DNA of 64,000 nt, taken from assembly GCF_021290925.1 (NCBI RefSeq), contig NZ_JAJSLX010000004.1:124001-188000 (forward strand). Reading direction: 5' to 3'. The notes beneath the pieces were generated by a model that had not been told where the DNA came from, made no database searches, and saw nothing but the letters and a program-made list of their open reading frames with translations. Within the stretch, counting starts at the first letter, position 1. Each line of letters opens with the position of its first letter. Both the position numbers and the translations under genes were made by a program. This document shows positions 9,276 to 17,591 of this stretch, one piece after another. Origin of the DNA: Sessilibacter corallicola (GTDB taxonomy: Bacteria > Pseudomonadota > Gammaproteobacteria > Pseudomonadales > Cellvibrionaceae).

Positions 9276-12200
9276 ATGCAGAAAATCAGATCATTGGCCA
9301 TGATCGCTGGCGCTTCCGCTGTTTTAGCAGCATGCGGCGGAGGAAATGGTGGCAATAATAACGTGGTTGTTACTCAAGACTGTCCTGCTGTTGGTAATTT
9401 AGAGCCGGTAGATATCGGACCGAACCAATGCCAAATTAGCGGAGAGCTAACCCAGGACGCAACATTAAGTGCAAACTTTATGTGGTTTTTAGAGGGACGA
9501 CTCCAAGTTGGTACCGCTGAAAGCAACGCAACTTTAAATATTGATGCCGGCACCGAAATTCGCGGTGATAACGCAGGCAGTGTTGATCATCTCTTAGTAT
9601 TTCCTGGTTCGGCATTGAGTGCCAATGGAACCAGCGCCAACCCTGTTAGATTTTTATCCGACGATGACAACGTCGACGGAACCGCCGAGTGGGGTGGGTT
9701 GTTTCTGCGCGGTTTTAACGGTTTAACCAATTTAAGTGGTACTCAAGGAGAAAACCGACTTGACTACGTCGTGGTTGCCGAAGCGGGCGCCGAGGTTTCA
9801 GTGACTATTGATGAGCAAGAAGTTAATTATCAAGATAATATCGTTTTAAACGGCGTTGATAGTTCCACCACACTTACCTTTGTACAATCTCATAATTCTG
9901 CTCGTGATGGTTTGCATATTTTAAACGGTGATCCACGTTTATCTTGGATTTTAGCCACAGGCAGCGGTCGCGACGGCATATGGTACCGCGATTTTACCGG
10001 TCTTATTAAAGATTTGATGGTCATTCACAATCGCGACATGGATGGTTCAAGCGGTCGCGCCGGAATTTACGCCAGTGAAACCATGGCTGGAAATTCCAAT
10101 CCGCGAATCGTTAACGCAACTCTGGTTGGGCGTGACAACAGCAGTGATGTTGCCGGGATGAACGACAATGAATTTGGTATTTTATTCGCCGACAATACCG
10201 ATCAAATTCGATTGGCGAATGTATTAATCGCTAATTTCCGCAACGGATGCTACGAAGCCGATTCTGGCGCTGATTTGAGTCAGATTGATGTCAGTGTGCC
10301 TGGGCCAACCTATTTAGATGGTGTTCACTGTGCGAATGAAGCCGGTGCAAATCCTAACTTTGGCATTGTCCGTGACGGCTCTATGGGCTTCCCCGACGGA
10401 GTCATTGCCGCGTCTAACAGCATTAACGCAAATGGCTTGGTGTATTACAACGGTGCCGTTAATGGCGTTACCTTTACCGGAGAAATTGCCGATCGCAGCG
10501 AAAACTTCACCGCCAGTTGGTACCTCAATAATATTGGTGGTATTGGCAATGGCTTAGCGGGTGACTCAACATCATTAAATGCTTTTCTCGATGGCGATAC
10601 CAATAACGACCGCGTTGTAGACAGCAATGATACTAATTCACCATTTATTATTATGGATGATGGCGCCGATGGTTTTAATCAAGATGTAGCAGAAGATACC
10701 GGCGGTTACGATTTAACTCACATCGGTGCCGTACGTGGTGGTGCAATCACCAATACCCAATTTGATGGCTGGACAGTCGCTACCGATTCCGATGACGGTT
10801 TTGTGGTTGGTATTAACGAAAACTTAGTTGGTATGTCGCAATGTCCAGAATTTCTTGGTGGTGCGTCGGTTAATCCTTTAGAGCGTATCAGCGGCAGAAA
10901 TGTGTGTGAAATTTCTGGTGTGATCAGTACCGATGCCATGCTAACAAGCAACATTGATTGGCAGTTAGAGGGCGCATTACAAGTTGGTGATGAAACCAAT
11001 TTTGCGACGCTAACCGTTCAGAGCGGGACACGGATTACTGGCGACAATGTTGATGCTACCGACTATCTTCTAGTATTCCCAGGTTCCGCCATTGATGCAC
11101 AAGGCACGAGTGCAAGGCCCGTTCGATTCACGTCAAACGACGCCGACATTAATGGCAGTGGCGAGTGGGGTGGTTTATTTATCCGAGGTTACAACGGTTT
11201 AACCACCTTAAGCGGAACCCAAGGTGAAAACAGTTTGGACTACGTTGTTGTTGCAGAAGCTGGTGCTCCGGTTGCAGTAACTATTGATGGGCAAATGGTA
11301 AATTACCAGGATAATCTTGTTGTGAATGGCGTTGATCGCACATCCACCTTTACCTTTGTTCAATCCCATAATTCCGCCCGCGACGGTTTGCATATTTTAA
11401 ATGGTGATCCGCGCATGTCTTGGATTTTAGCAACCGGTAGTGGTCGTGATGGTATTTGGTATCGCGATTTTAACGGCTTAATTAAAGACTTAATGGTTAT
11501 CCATAATCGCGACATGAATGGCAGTTCAGGCCGTTCGGGTATTTATGCCAGTGAAACCATGGCTGGAAATTCTAACCCGCGTATCGTTAATGCAACCTTG
11601 GTGGGTCGAGACAATAGCAGTGACGTTGCCGGAATGAACGACAATGAATTCGGGATTTTATTTGCTGATAATACCGATCAAATTCGTATGGCGAACGTAT
11701 TAATTGCCAACTTCCGTCACGGTTGTTATGAAGTGGATTCTGGTGCTGATTTAAGTGCAATTGATACCACTGTACCGGGTCCTAATTACCTAGACGGTAT
11801 TCACTGTGCAAACGAAGCCGGTGCAAACCCTAATTTTGGCATTGTGCGTATGGGATCAACAGGTTTTCCAATGGGAACAGTAGCGGCTAATAACTCCAAC
11901 GGTGATGGTTTGGTTTATTACAACGGTGCCGGAGCTGAACTTGCTAATGCCAACACGCCATTTTTCTCCGAATCGGGCGGTATTAACTTTACTGGCGAAA
12001 TCATGGAGCGTGCGAACAATTTCACTGCCGGTTGGTATCTCGACAATATTCGCGGTATTGGCAATGGGTTAGCCGGCAATGCAAACTTCCTCAATGGTTT
12101 CCTTGATGGCGATACCAATCGAGACGGCGTTGTCGACGCTGATGATACTCGCTCGCCCTTTATTATCGCCGATGATGGTATGGGTGGGTTCAATCAGGAT

Positions 12201-12338
12201 GTCGCCGAAGATACTGGCGGTTACGATTTAACGCACGTTGGTGCCGTTCGAGGTGGTGCTGTCAGTAATACTCAGTTTGATAACTGGACCGTAGGTACAA
12301 ACCGCAGTGGTCAATTTACCGTTCGGTTAACACAATAA
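9276..12338 (+). CDS. Large two-halved repeat lipoprotein, probable beta-helix type
   Basis: About 1020 residues from the ATG at 9276; a TTG start further up is rejected because the lipoprotein signal begins at 9276. The signal ends in L-A-A-C with the cysteine at residue 20, followed by a glycine/asparagine linker, so the protein should be lipid-anchored. The mature part is two homologous halves of about 490 residues, starting at cysteines 36 and 523. Both contain E-W-G-G-L-F-x-R-G, L-S-G-T-Q-G-E-N and S-A-R-D-G-L-H-I-L-N-G-D-P-R. Such spacing suggests a right-handed beta-helix, which is inference. Near the end of each half (about 439 and 944) is an acidic D-x-D-x-N-x-D-x-x-V-D loop resembling a dockerin or EF-hand calcium site. 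Function unknown. Confidence 0.75.
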   Translation: MQKIRSLAMIAGASAVLAACGGGNGGNNNVVVTQDCPAVGNLEPVDIGPNQCQISGELTQDATLSANFMWFLEGRLQVGTAESNATLNIDAGTEIRGDNAGSVDHLLVFPGSALSANGTSANPVRFLSDDDNVDGTAEWGGLFLRGFNGLTNLSGTQGENRLDYVVVAEAGAEVSVTIDEQEVNYQDNIVLNGVDSSTTLTFVQSHNSARDGLHILNGDPRLSWILATGSGRDGIWYRDFTGLIKDLMVIHNRDMDGSSGRAGIYASETMAGNSNPRIVNATLVGRDNSSDVAGMNDNEFGILFADNTDQIRLANVLIANFRNGCYEADSGADLSQIDVSVPGPTYLDGVHCANEAGANPNFGIVRDGSMGFPDGVIAASNSINANGLVYYNGAVNGVTFTGEIADRSENFTASWYLNNIGGIGNGLAGDSTSLNAFLDGDTNNDRVVDSNDTNSPFIIMDDGADGFNQDVAEDTGGYDLTHIGAVRGGAITNTQFDGWTVATDSDDGFVVGINENLVGMSQCPEFLGGASVNPLERISGRNVCEISGVISTDAMLTSNIDWQLEGALQVGDETNFATLTVQSGTRITGDNVDATDYLLVFPGSAIDAQGTSARPVRFTSNDADINGSGEWGGLFIRGYNGLTTLSGTQGENSLDYVVVAEAGAPVAVTIDGQMVNYQDNLVVNGVDRTSTFTFVQSHNSARDGLHILNGDPRMSWILATGSGRDGIWYRDFNGLIKDLMVIHNRDMNGSSGRSGIYASETMAGNSNPRIVNATLVGRDNSSDVAGMNDNEFGILFADNTDQIRMANVLIANFRHGCYEVDSGADLSAIDTTVPGPNYLDGIHCANEAGANPNFGIVRMGSTGFPMGTVAANNSNGDGLVYYNGAGAELANANTPFFSESGGINFTGEIMERANNFTAGWYLDNIRGIGNGLAGNANFLNGFLDGDTNRDGVVDADDTRSPFIIADDGMGGFNQDVAEDTGGYDLTHVGAVRGGAVSNTQFDNWTVGTNRSGQFTVRLTQ
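9381..10841 (+). repeat. Intragenic tandem duplication, first half
   Basis: The first copy of a roughly 1.46-kb unit within the lipoprotein gene. The start is taken at the cysteine codon that recurs at 10842. Short DNA stretches are nearly unchanged between the copies, for example around GAAACCATGGCTGGAAATTC. Confidence 0.75.
10842..12338 (+). repeat. Intragenic tandem duplication, second half
   Basis: The second copy of the unit begins with the recurrent cysteine. It carries an extra short insert (about N-A-N-T-P-F-F-S-E-S-G-G) near 11940-11985 that the first copy lacks. Otherwise the domain order is collinear. Confidence 0.75.
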
Positions 12339-12358
12339 TGATTTAACCTATTTGTTTT

Positions 12359-12395
12359 GCAAAGCAGGGTTTGTAAAAACTCTGCTTTGCTTTTT
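12359..12395 (+). terminator. Rho-independent terminator after the lipoprotein gene
   Basis: GCAAAGCAG (12359-12367) and CTGCTTTGC (12382-12390) form a 9-bp stem, followed by TTTTT. It lies about 20 bp after the stop codon. Confidence 0.8.
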
Positions 12396-12656
12396 GTCGA
12401 TTTATTCATTATTCCTTTATTTCTCATCCCTCTATTTATCATCTCTCCCGGAAATCCACTTTATATCTCCTCTTAATAATATGAACATAAATTCAATTTT
12501 GTGTATTGAAATTCGATAATTTATATATGTTTAAACGTCATATAAAAGCCTAGAAATAACCCGATTTCTACGAGTTAACAAAATGAATAAATTCTGGTTT
12601 CTGCTCGGATAAAGTTTTATTAGAATTTCTCAAAAATGAATGTTGATATTTTCACG
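12396..12656. other. AT-rich spacer before the toxin stump
   Basis: Nothing recognisable lies between the terminator and the toxin-gene remnant. The break point of the lost toxin gene falls at its right end, around 12640-12656. Confidence 0.4.
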
Positions 12657-12734
12657 GAAGCAATCACCAAGGTCGATTATCCAATTCAAAAAAATTCAAA
12701 AATACTCCATAACTGTGCCAATGTTTATCAATAA
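12657..12734 (+). pseudogene. 3' stump of a lost type-44-like toxin gene
   Basis: The frame beginning GAA at 12657 reads E-A-I-T-K-V-D-Y-P-I-Q-K-N-S-K-I-L-H, then N-C-A-N-V-Y-Q and stop TAA at 12732-12734. This closely matches the last 26 residues of the intact toxin at 14093-14878 (E-A-I-T-K-V-D-Y-P-I-R-D-G-S-K-K-L-H, then K-C-A-D-A-Y-K-Q). Similarity fades upstream of about 12645. The stump overlaps the following immunity start in the same way as the intact pair does. It is therefore a decayed relative whose 5' part is gone. Confidence 0.75.
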
Positions 12735-13206
12735 ATTAACTGTTTCTTTCGCTGCCTTGTTATTTCTTGCAACTGCTGCTGGGCTATACGTTTACCGTCC
12801 TGTGCAAGAGTTTTCTAAGGATATTGATCCTCAGTTAGAGCAAGTGGTTGCAATGCTGGATGGCATTAAAAAAACAAAAAATGTGGATGTAATTGATTTG
12901 TTGGATGGAAAGTTAAAGCAGCAAACGGAGATAAGCCCAAACGAACGCACTGTGCTAGAGATTATGGATCAGCATAACATCAAGCGTGTGTTGTATTCTG
13001 ATGTGGTGGAACCGAGGGCAATGTTTATTCTTAGCTCTTTTAGCTTGGGTGCCATTTGGTATTACATATACTCCCCTGACGGTTACACTGAAGAAGAGCA
13101 AGTCAGCTCAATTTACGAAACGGTAAAACATACCACCAACGATGTTTATCATTTTTGTGAAAAAATGAATCAAAATTATTGGTTTTTATGCACAAGTCGT
13201 AATTAA
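12721..13206 (+). CDS. Orphan immunity protein, paralogue of 14875-15354
   Basis: About 161 residues from the ATG at 12721, with an N-terminal membrane segment or signal (residues about 5-25). A longer start at 12640 reads antiphase through the toxin stump and is rejected. The protein is clearly paralogous to the immunity protein at 14875: shared elements are K-D-I-(D/N)-P, (I/V)-K-R-V, W-Y-(Y/F), D-G-Y-T-E-E-E-Q-V and C-E-K-(M/L)-N-Q-N-Y-W-F. I infer that it protects against a toxin variant whose gene has been lost here. The membrane anchor suggests action in the periplasm or at the inner membrane. Confidence 0.65.
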   Translation: MFINKLTVSFAALLFLATAAGLYVYRPVQEFSKDIDPQLEQVVAMLDGIKKTKNVDVIDLLDGKLKQQTEISPNERTVLEIMDQHNIKRVLYSDVVEPRAMFILSSFSLGAIWYYIYSPDGYTEEEQVSSIYETVKHTTNDVYHFCEKMNQNYWFLCTSRN

Positions 13207-13570
13207 TTTTCTCGCCTATTATCTATTAATATTCCTTTCTCTAAAGTGATACTTCCTAGCATAATGATCCCTAAGCGGTTCATTACGTCACTCTTTAATT
13301 AAATTAGAAGTAATAAAAACGATAAAATATTGTGGAGTGGAATTTTACATTTGGTAAAAGCCTGGGAGTGCCGACCGCTTATTTATCTTTACAATAATTA
13401 ATCAAAATCCCCTTATATCTTTTACCTTACTCAATTTACTGAATAAGTTAACAAATTTACAGAACCATTATTAAACATTCGACAAATATTCAATATCATT
13501 AAAAACTTTATGTGAATAATAATAAGATTCATATCACGCCAACATAAGTCGTTACATGATGATTAGGTGA
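13207..13570. other. AT-rich spacer between orphan immunity gene and PAAR gene
   Basis: About 360 bp with no recognised gene or terminator. It presumably carries the PAAR promoter. No mobile-element ends were noticed. Confidence 0.4.
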
Positions 13571-14089
13571 ATGTTTATGGGAAATGCGGTTAAGCTAGGC
13601 GACATTGGAACCGGGCACGGGGGATTCCCGCCAACGCCAGTAATATCTGGCTCCTCAGATGTTTTTGTTAATGGTCTGCCTGCCGGTCGTGTGGGGGATA
13701 GTTTATTGCCTCATTTAAAACCGAAGCATCCACCGCATCCTCGATCAATTTCTTCCGGTTCGTCTTCCGTATTTATTAACGGTAAAGCCGCAGCGTTTAC
13801 TGGCGGTAGCATAAGCTGCGGCGGTACGACTGTCGGCGGCGGCAACGTTACCATCGGTGATAAATGCGTCGTAAAAAATTCATCGTTTGCCGACATTGAA
13901 GAAACCGTTAACTTCAACCGAAAATTCATTTTTAAAGACAACGAAGGCAACATTATTCCCGGCGTGCGCTACAAGCTTGAATTAAGCAATGGCGAAATAG
14001 TAGAGGGAACCTCTGATGAGAATGGCGAAAGTGATTTCGCAACCTCGGAGGGATCGGCTGTAGCGGTAAAAGTACTGATACAGGCTTAA
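13571..14089 (+). CDS. PAAR-domain protein with C-terminal extension
   Basis: The protein of 172 residues has residues about 1-105 with PAAR features: G-D-x-G-x-G-H-G-G-F-P-P-T-P-V-I-S-G-S-S-D-V, N-G-x-P-A-G-R-V-G-D, H-P-R-x-I-x-S-G-S-S-S-V and a G-G-G-N-V end. Residues about 120-172 form a short beta-rich extension with the pattern of transthyretin or Ig-like carrier segments (N-I-I-P-G-V-R-Y, G-x-x-x-E-G-T-S-D-E-N-G). PAAR proteins cap the type VI secretion spike and carry effectors. The toxin gene begins 3 nt downstream, so this is its likely carrier. ATG at 13571 is used; ATG at 13577 is equally possible. No type VI structural gene is in the window. Confidence 0.85.
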   Translation: MFMGNAVKLGDIGTGHGGFPPTPVISGSSDVFVNGLPAGRVGDSLLPHLKPKHPPHPRSISSGSSSVFINGKAAAFTGGSISCGGTTVGGGNVTIGDKCVVKNSSFADIEETVNFNRKFIFKDNEGNIIPGVRYKLELSNGEIVEGTSDENGESDFATSEGSAVAVKVLIQA

Positions 14090-14092
14090 ACA

Positions 14093-14878
14093 ATGAGTAT
14101 TAATTGGGTAGAAATTCGAGAGTTATCGACAACTCCAGACAAAATTAATGATCCAGTTGATATTGTTATTGATTGTCCACATGAAGACAGCGCACTCGAT
14201 ATCGCGATCTACATGGTTGATGAAATTCAACGCAATACCAAATCGGACGCTGCCCTGCAAATGATCGCGGGCAATCAATACGACGCCGTGGAAGAGATTG
14301 GCAAATGGCAAGAGCAGGGCAAAGACAAAGGGTTCGTTGGTAGCCTTATTCATTCGGCTACCATGCCCGAATTCTTCAAGCTGCAAACCATTCATCGAGC
14401 CAATGCATTTGTAAAATGGACGGAGATGGTTGCGCAAAACAATGCGTGGGATCACAAACCCATTATTGCTGCTAAATTCCCCACCAACGGAAAATCCACT
14501 CGTTTCCACCACAAGTACAAAGAATACGAATACTACTATGACATTTGGTCGAATATTCACTACGGTTACGTTGGTGTTTACTGTGGATTTTCGAAGTCGG
14601 TACTCTTAGATGGTGCAGGTCTTGAACAAATTGGCAGTGATTTATTAAGACCGCAATTGCCAGAGTCTCGCAAAGAAGCCAACGGCAGCGGCTTGCGGCA
14701 ATTTGACGATACAACCGACAGTTTGTCTATTGCTTTAGGTATTGAGTTGTTTGAAACTTATCCAGATCCGAACAGCCTAACGCCAATGATTTTAATGGAA
14801 GCAATTACTAAAGTGGATTACCCCATTAGAGACGGTTCAAAAAAACTGCACAAATGTGCTGATGCCTACAAACAATGA
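14093..14878 (+). CDS. Type VI cargo toxin, polymorphic toxin type 44-like
   Basis: The 261-residue protein has no signal peptide. Residues about 105-220 look like polymorphic toxin type 44: F-V-K-W-T-E-M-V near 106, W-D-H-K at 119-122, W-S-N-I-H-Y-G-Y-V-G-V at 152-162, G-A-G-L-E-Q-I at 174-180, and F-D-D-T-T-D-S-L-S-I-A-L-G at 204-216. This family occurs as C-terminal toxin domains of secreted effectors; its target is inferred, not shown here. The gene sits 3 nt after the PAAR gene and overlaps the immunity start by ATGA, the typical carrier-effector-immunity order. The assignment rests on remembered family motifs. Confidence 0.7.
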   Translation: MSINWVEIRELSTTPDKINDPVDIVIDCPHEDSALDIAIYMVDEIQRNTKSDAALQMIAGNQYDAVEEIGKWQEQGKDKGFVGSLIHSATMPEFFKLQTIHRANAFVKWTEMVAQNNAWDHKPIIAAKFPTNGKSTRFHHKYKEYEYYYDIWSNIHYGYVGVYCGFSKSVLLDGAGLEQIGSDLLRPQLPESRKEANGSGLRQFDDTTDSLSIALGIELFETYPDPNSLTPMILMEAITKVDYPIRDGSKKLHKCADAYKQ

Positions 14879-15354
14879 AATTAATAAAAATACTGATACC
14901 GTTTGTTATTGTATTAACCGGTTTGCTCTATTTTTACACATCTAATAATACAATTATTGAAAAAGACATTAATCCCAAGGCAGAAAAACTGGTCGAAATT
15001 TTAACTAAAATCAGTGGCGAACAAAAAATTGAATTGTTTAACTTCACAAAAACAACATTAAAAAACGAAGCAGCGCTGACAAATAATTTCGATGAAATTA
15101 CGCAAATTTTAAATGCGCTTGATGTAAAGCGAGTGGTATTTTTAAAAAGCGGCGATTATTTTAAAGGCACTTTTATTATCGATAGCTTTAATTTAGGGAG
15201 CAGTTGGTATTTTGTTTATTCTGAAGACGGATACACAGAAGAAGAGCAAGTTGATTCAATAGAAGATGCGATAAAAAATAACAAACAAGAGTACTACCAT
15301 TATTGTGAAAAATTGAATCAGAATTATTGGTTCATTTGTTCAAATAATGCTTGA
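14875..15354 (+). CDS. Cognate immunity protein of the type-44-like toxin
   Basis: 159 residues with one N-terminal membrane segment (about 4-22) and a polar domain facing the periplasm by inference. Its start overlaps the toxin stop by 4 nt (ATGA), which couples translation. It is the paralogue of the orphan immunity protein at 12721-13206. The membrane anchor suggests protection against a toxin that acts outside the cytoplasm. I do not recognise a named immunity family. Confidence 0.7.
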   Translation: MKLIKILIPFVIVLTGLLYFYTSNNTIIEKDINPKAEKLVEILTKISGEQKIELFNFTKTTLKNEAALTNNFDEITQILNALDVKRVVFLKSGDYFKGTFIIDSFNLGSSWYFVYSEDGYTEEEQVDSIEDAIKNNKQEYYHYCEKLNQNYWFICSNNA

Positions 15355-15409
15355 GTTGAAATTGGTCAAATTAAAAAAAGTGGTTAACTTAACTGCGGTT
15401 ATTTCCGAT

Positions 15410-15433
15410 ATAAGGAACCGTTAGGTTCCTTAT
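15410..15433. terminator. Inverted repeat between convergent genes
   Basis: ATAAGGAACC and GGTTCCTTAT are perfect 10-bp arms around GTTA. It lies between the rightward immunity gene and a leftward small gene and overlaps the stop of the latter. No long T tract follows on either side, so it is a probable bidirectional terminator rather than a certain one. Confidence 0.55.
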
Positions 15434-15642
15434 TGCTGTTTGGTATCTAAAACACGTTCGAATTGATCCAAAAAAGATTTATCAAACCAATAGCTAATTG
15501 ACTGTTGATCATCATGAATAAGTACCTGATAACCGCGTTCTTCAAGTACATCAACTATGCTTCCAGGAGCAAGCTGCAAATCGGTATTCATGATCTCCAT
15601 ATCAATATGGGTTTTAGACTGCCATTTTCCTAGGTATTCCAT
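15430..15642 (-). CDS. Small hypothetical protein, 70 residues
   Basis: ATG-initiated, acidic, soluble, starting M-E-Y-L-G-K-W. It has no recognised domain. It resembles small polar proteins often found next to effector modules, but I assign no function. It is convergent with the immunity gene. Confidence 0.4.
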   Translation of the reverse strand: MEYLGKWQSKTHIDMEIMNTDLQLAPGSIVDVLEERGYQVLIHDDQQSISYWFDKSFLDQFERVLDTKQQ

Positions 15643-15862
15643 ACTTCGCCTTTTATGTATAAATATACAGTAATATTTTAAAGGATATTTCTCAAAAAAG
15701 ACATTGGCTGATTTGTCAGTTTTATATCATTACTGAATCATTGGCAATAAATTACGCCAACATTGGTTTTAACAAACCGTTTGTTTCGCTTGAATTGTTT
15801 CTTCCGGTTAATTCGTCGAGTAAAATATTGCAGGAGCCTCTGATTAACCTATAGGTCAATTT

Positions 15863-16105
15863 ATGATTTCGTGTGAGATTCATGATTACGTCGAAATTGC
15901 TTGCATGTACAAGCTTTCTATAACCGTCACGTTTAAAACAGGCGAAAAATTATCAGGTATTGCATCCGATACAGGATACGATGCCAATCGGGCAGAGTGT
16001 ATCAAGTTGATCGTCGATAACGAAACTCGTTTGCTGCCCTTGGTTGATTTAGAGTCAATGACGGCAAATCAAGCCAATCCTCATTTTGATGTTGTTAAAT
16101 TTTAA
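15863..16105 (+). CDS. rof: Rof-like Rho-binding antiterminator family protein
   Basis: 80 residues. The pattern I-(S/N)-C-x-x-x-D-Y-x-E-x-A-C, then L-x-x-T-x-x-x-G-E-K-L-x-G-x-A-S-D and a C-terminal E-T-R-L-L-P-L, matches Rof (YaeO), which binds the transcription termination factor Rho and inhibits it. The length is as expected. Whether this homologue still binds Rho cannot be judged. The ATG at 15863 fits the domain start. The histidine kinase gene next door is transcribed towards it. Confidence 0.7.
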   Translation: MISCEIHDYVEIACMYKLSITVTFKTGEKLSGIASDTGYDANRAECIKLIVDNETRLLPLVDLESMTANQANPHFDVVKF

Positions 16106-16127
16106 TCGATAACGGTTCGGCCAATGA

Positions 16128-17591
16128 TTACTCACTCATGAGCGGTAGTTGTATAGTAATGGTCATGCCATCACCGGTGTTGTTGTAGGCCGATATATCG
16201 CCATTGTGATGATCAGTAATGATTAAATAAGAAATAGAAAGGCCAAGTCCCGTCCCCTCACCAATACGCTTGGTTGTGTAAAATGGTTTAAAAATATTGG
16301 TTAATTTTTCCTTTTCAACACCTGGACCGTTATCTTTGATTTTAATCACAAAGTGCGTGTGCGTGTTGTCGGTAGAGACCAATATATCGGCACTTTTATT
16401 AATGCCTTCGCACGCCTGAATCGAATTTTTTATCAAATTTAAAATAACTTGCTGTATTTCCGGTGGCGAGCACAAACAAATATCGCGTTTGGCTCGTAAC
16501 GAGCGTTTGATTTTATGATCAAACGGATTGGATTCATGGCTGCTTACTGCGTGCCTTGAACGATGCTCGATATCCAGTATGGTATCTATTAAGGTATTAA
16601 CGTTTTCTGGGCCTTTAGTATTTTTACCGCTGTGCGCAAAATTTAATACATTAGCAACAATCACCATCGCTTGTTTGGTGGCTTCTTTAGCGTTTTCAAA
16701 AAAGTGATCCACTTCTCTGCTGGTTAAATAGTGTCTCAGCGTTTCTAAATCTAACCCTGTTTCTTCGGCTGCGATTCTGTTCGCTTCTAGAGCAGGGCTG
16801 GTTCTGCGATGAATATTTTGCAGATTATTCAGTATCGCGCTTAACGGATTATTGATTTCGTGCGCTAATCCTGCGGCCATTTCTCCCAACGATGCCAATT
16901 TTTCGTGTTGTATTGCGTTGTGTGAACATTGAGATTCACCCATAGCTGAATCGTGTAAGTTATCCGAATAGCTGTGCGATTCAACGTGTTTCTCGCACAC
17001 ATAAATTAACCAAGTATCTGGGATGTCTTTTAATGGAATAATATTCGCGGAAAATATGTGGCGTTTATAAGTGAATTCAAGTTGAGTTTTTCCGTAGTTT
17101 GTTTGCTCATATCGAATAATATTTTCGATTGGCTTAAAACACGGCAGCAATATAAACAAGCTTTTATTCAACGCTTTGTATTTCGAAACCTTAAATATTA
17201 ATTCTGCTTTTCGGTTTAACGACTGAATTGCCCCTTTGTTGTTCACAACAAATACCGCAGAGGGCAGGGCATTAAACGTGGCGGTGGTTTGCGATTTAAT
17301 GGCTTCTAAATTCGATTCGCACAAACGTTGTTGTTCTAATGCCTCAGACGCTAAATGACTTTTATTAGCAAGTTCTTTATTAATTCGATGTTGAGCATTA
17401 ATGAGGCCGTCGGTTCTGGCAATTAATTTTTTATTCTTTGCCTGCGATAAAAAATACAAGCCTGCCGCCGCCAGCGAGAACAACGATAATAAAACAATAA
17501 TAAGGGAATCCACCGGTGTAGTTGCTCCGGTGTGCTGAGAGTAGCCACTTTGTGACAGTAAGCTGAATAGGGTAAATAGAAGTAGGCGCAA
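16128..17591 (-). CDS. Orphan sensor histidine kinase with PAS domain
   Basis: 487 residues. There is a short signal or membrane segment at residues about 1-20, a second near 28-48, then a coiled region and a PAS-like domain (about 95-200). The kinase core follows: H-E-K-L-A-S-L-G-E-M-A-A-G-L-A-H-E-I-N-N-P with the phospho-accepting histidine, N box L-N-L-I-K-N-S-I-Q-A, G1 D-N-G-P-G-V and G2 G-T-G-L-G-L-S. It resembles NtrB/ZraS-type kinases. No response regulator lies adjacent, so its partner is elsewhere. Confidence 0.85.
   Translation of the reverse strand: MRLLLFTLFSLLSQSGYSQHTGATTPVDSLIIVLLSLFSLAAAGLYFLSQAKNKKLIARTDGLINAQHRINKELANKSHLASEALEQQRLCESNLEAIKSQTTATFNALPSAVFVVNNKGAIQSLNRKAELIFKVSKYKALNKSLFILLPCFKPIENIIRYEQTNYGKTQLEFTYKRHIFSANIIPLKDIPDTWLIYVCEKHVESHSYSDNLHDSAMGESQCSHNAIQHEKLASLGEMAAGLAHEINNPLSAILNNLQNIHRRTSPALEANRIAAEETGLDLETLRHYLTSREVDHFFENAKEATKQAMVIVANVLNFAHSGKNTKGPENVNTLIDTILDIEHRSRHAVSSHESNPFDHKIKRSLRAKRDICLCSPPEIQQVILNLIKNSIQACEGINKSADILVSTDNTHTHFVIKIKDNGPGVEKEKLTNIFKPFYTTKRIGEGTGLGLSISYLIITDHHNGDISAYNNTGDGMTITIQLPLMSE

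Noticed and set aside
9276-12338. T6SS or phage tail protein as identity of the duplicated lipoprotein
   Set aside because: It has a lipobox signal and beta-helix-like repeats but no spike, baseplate or tail motifs.
12640-12720. Longer start for the orphan immunity protein
   Set aside because: The extra codons are an out-of-frame reading of the toxin stump; the signal segment begins at ATG 12721.
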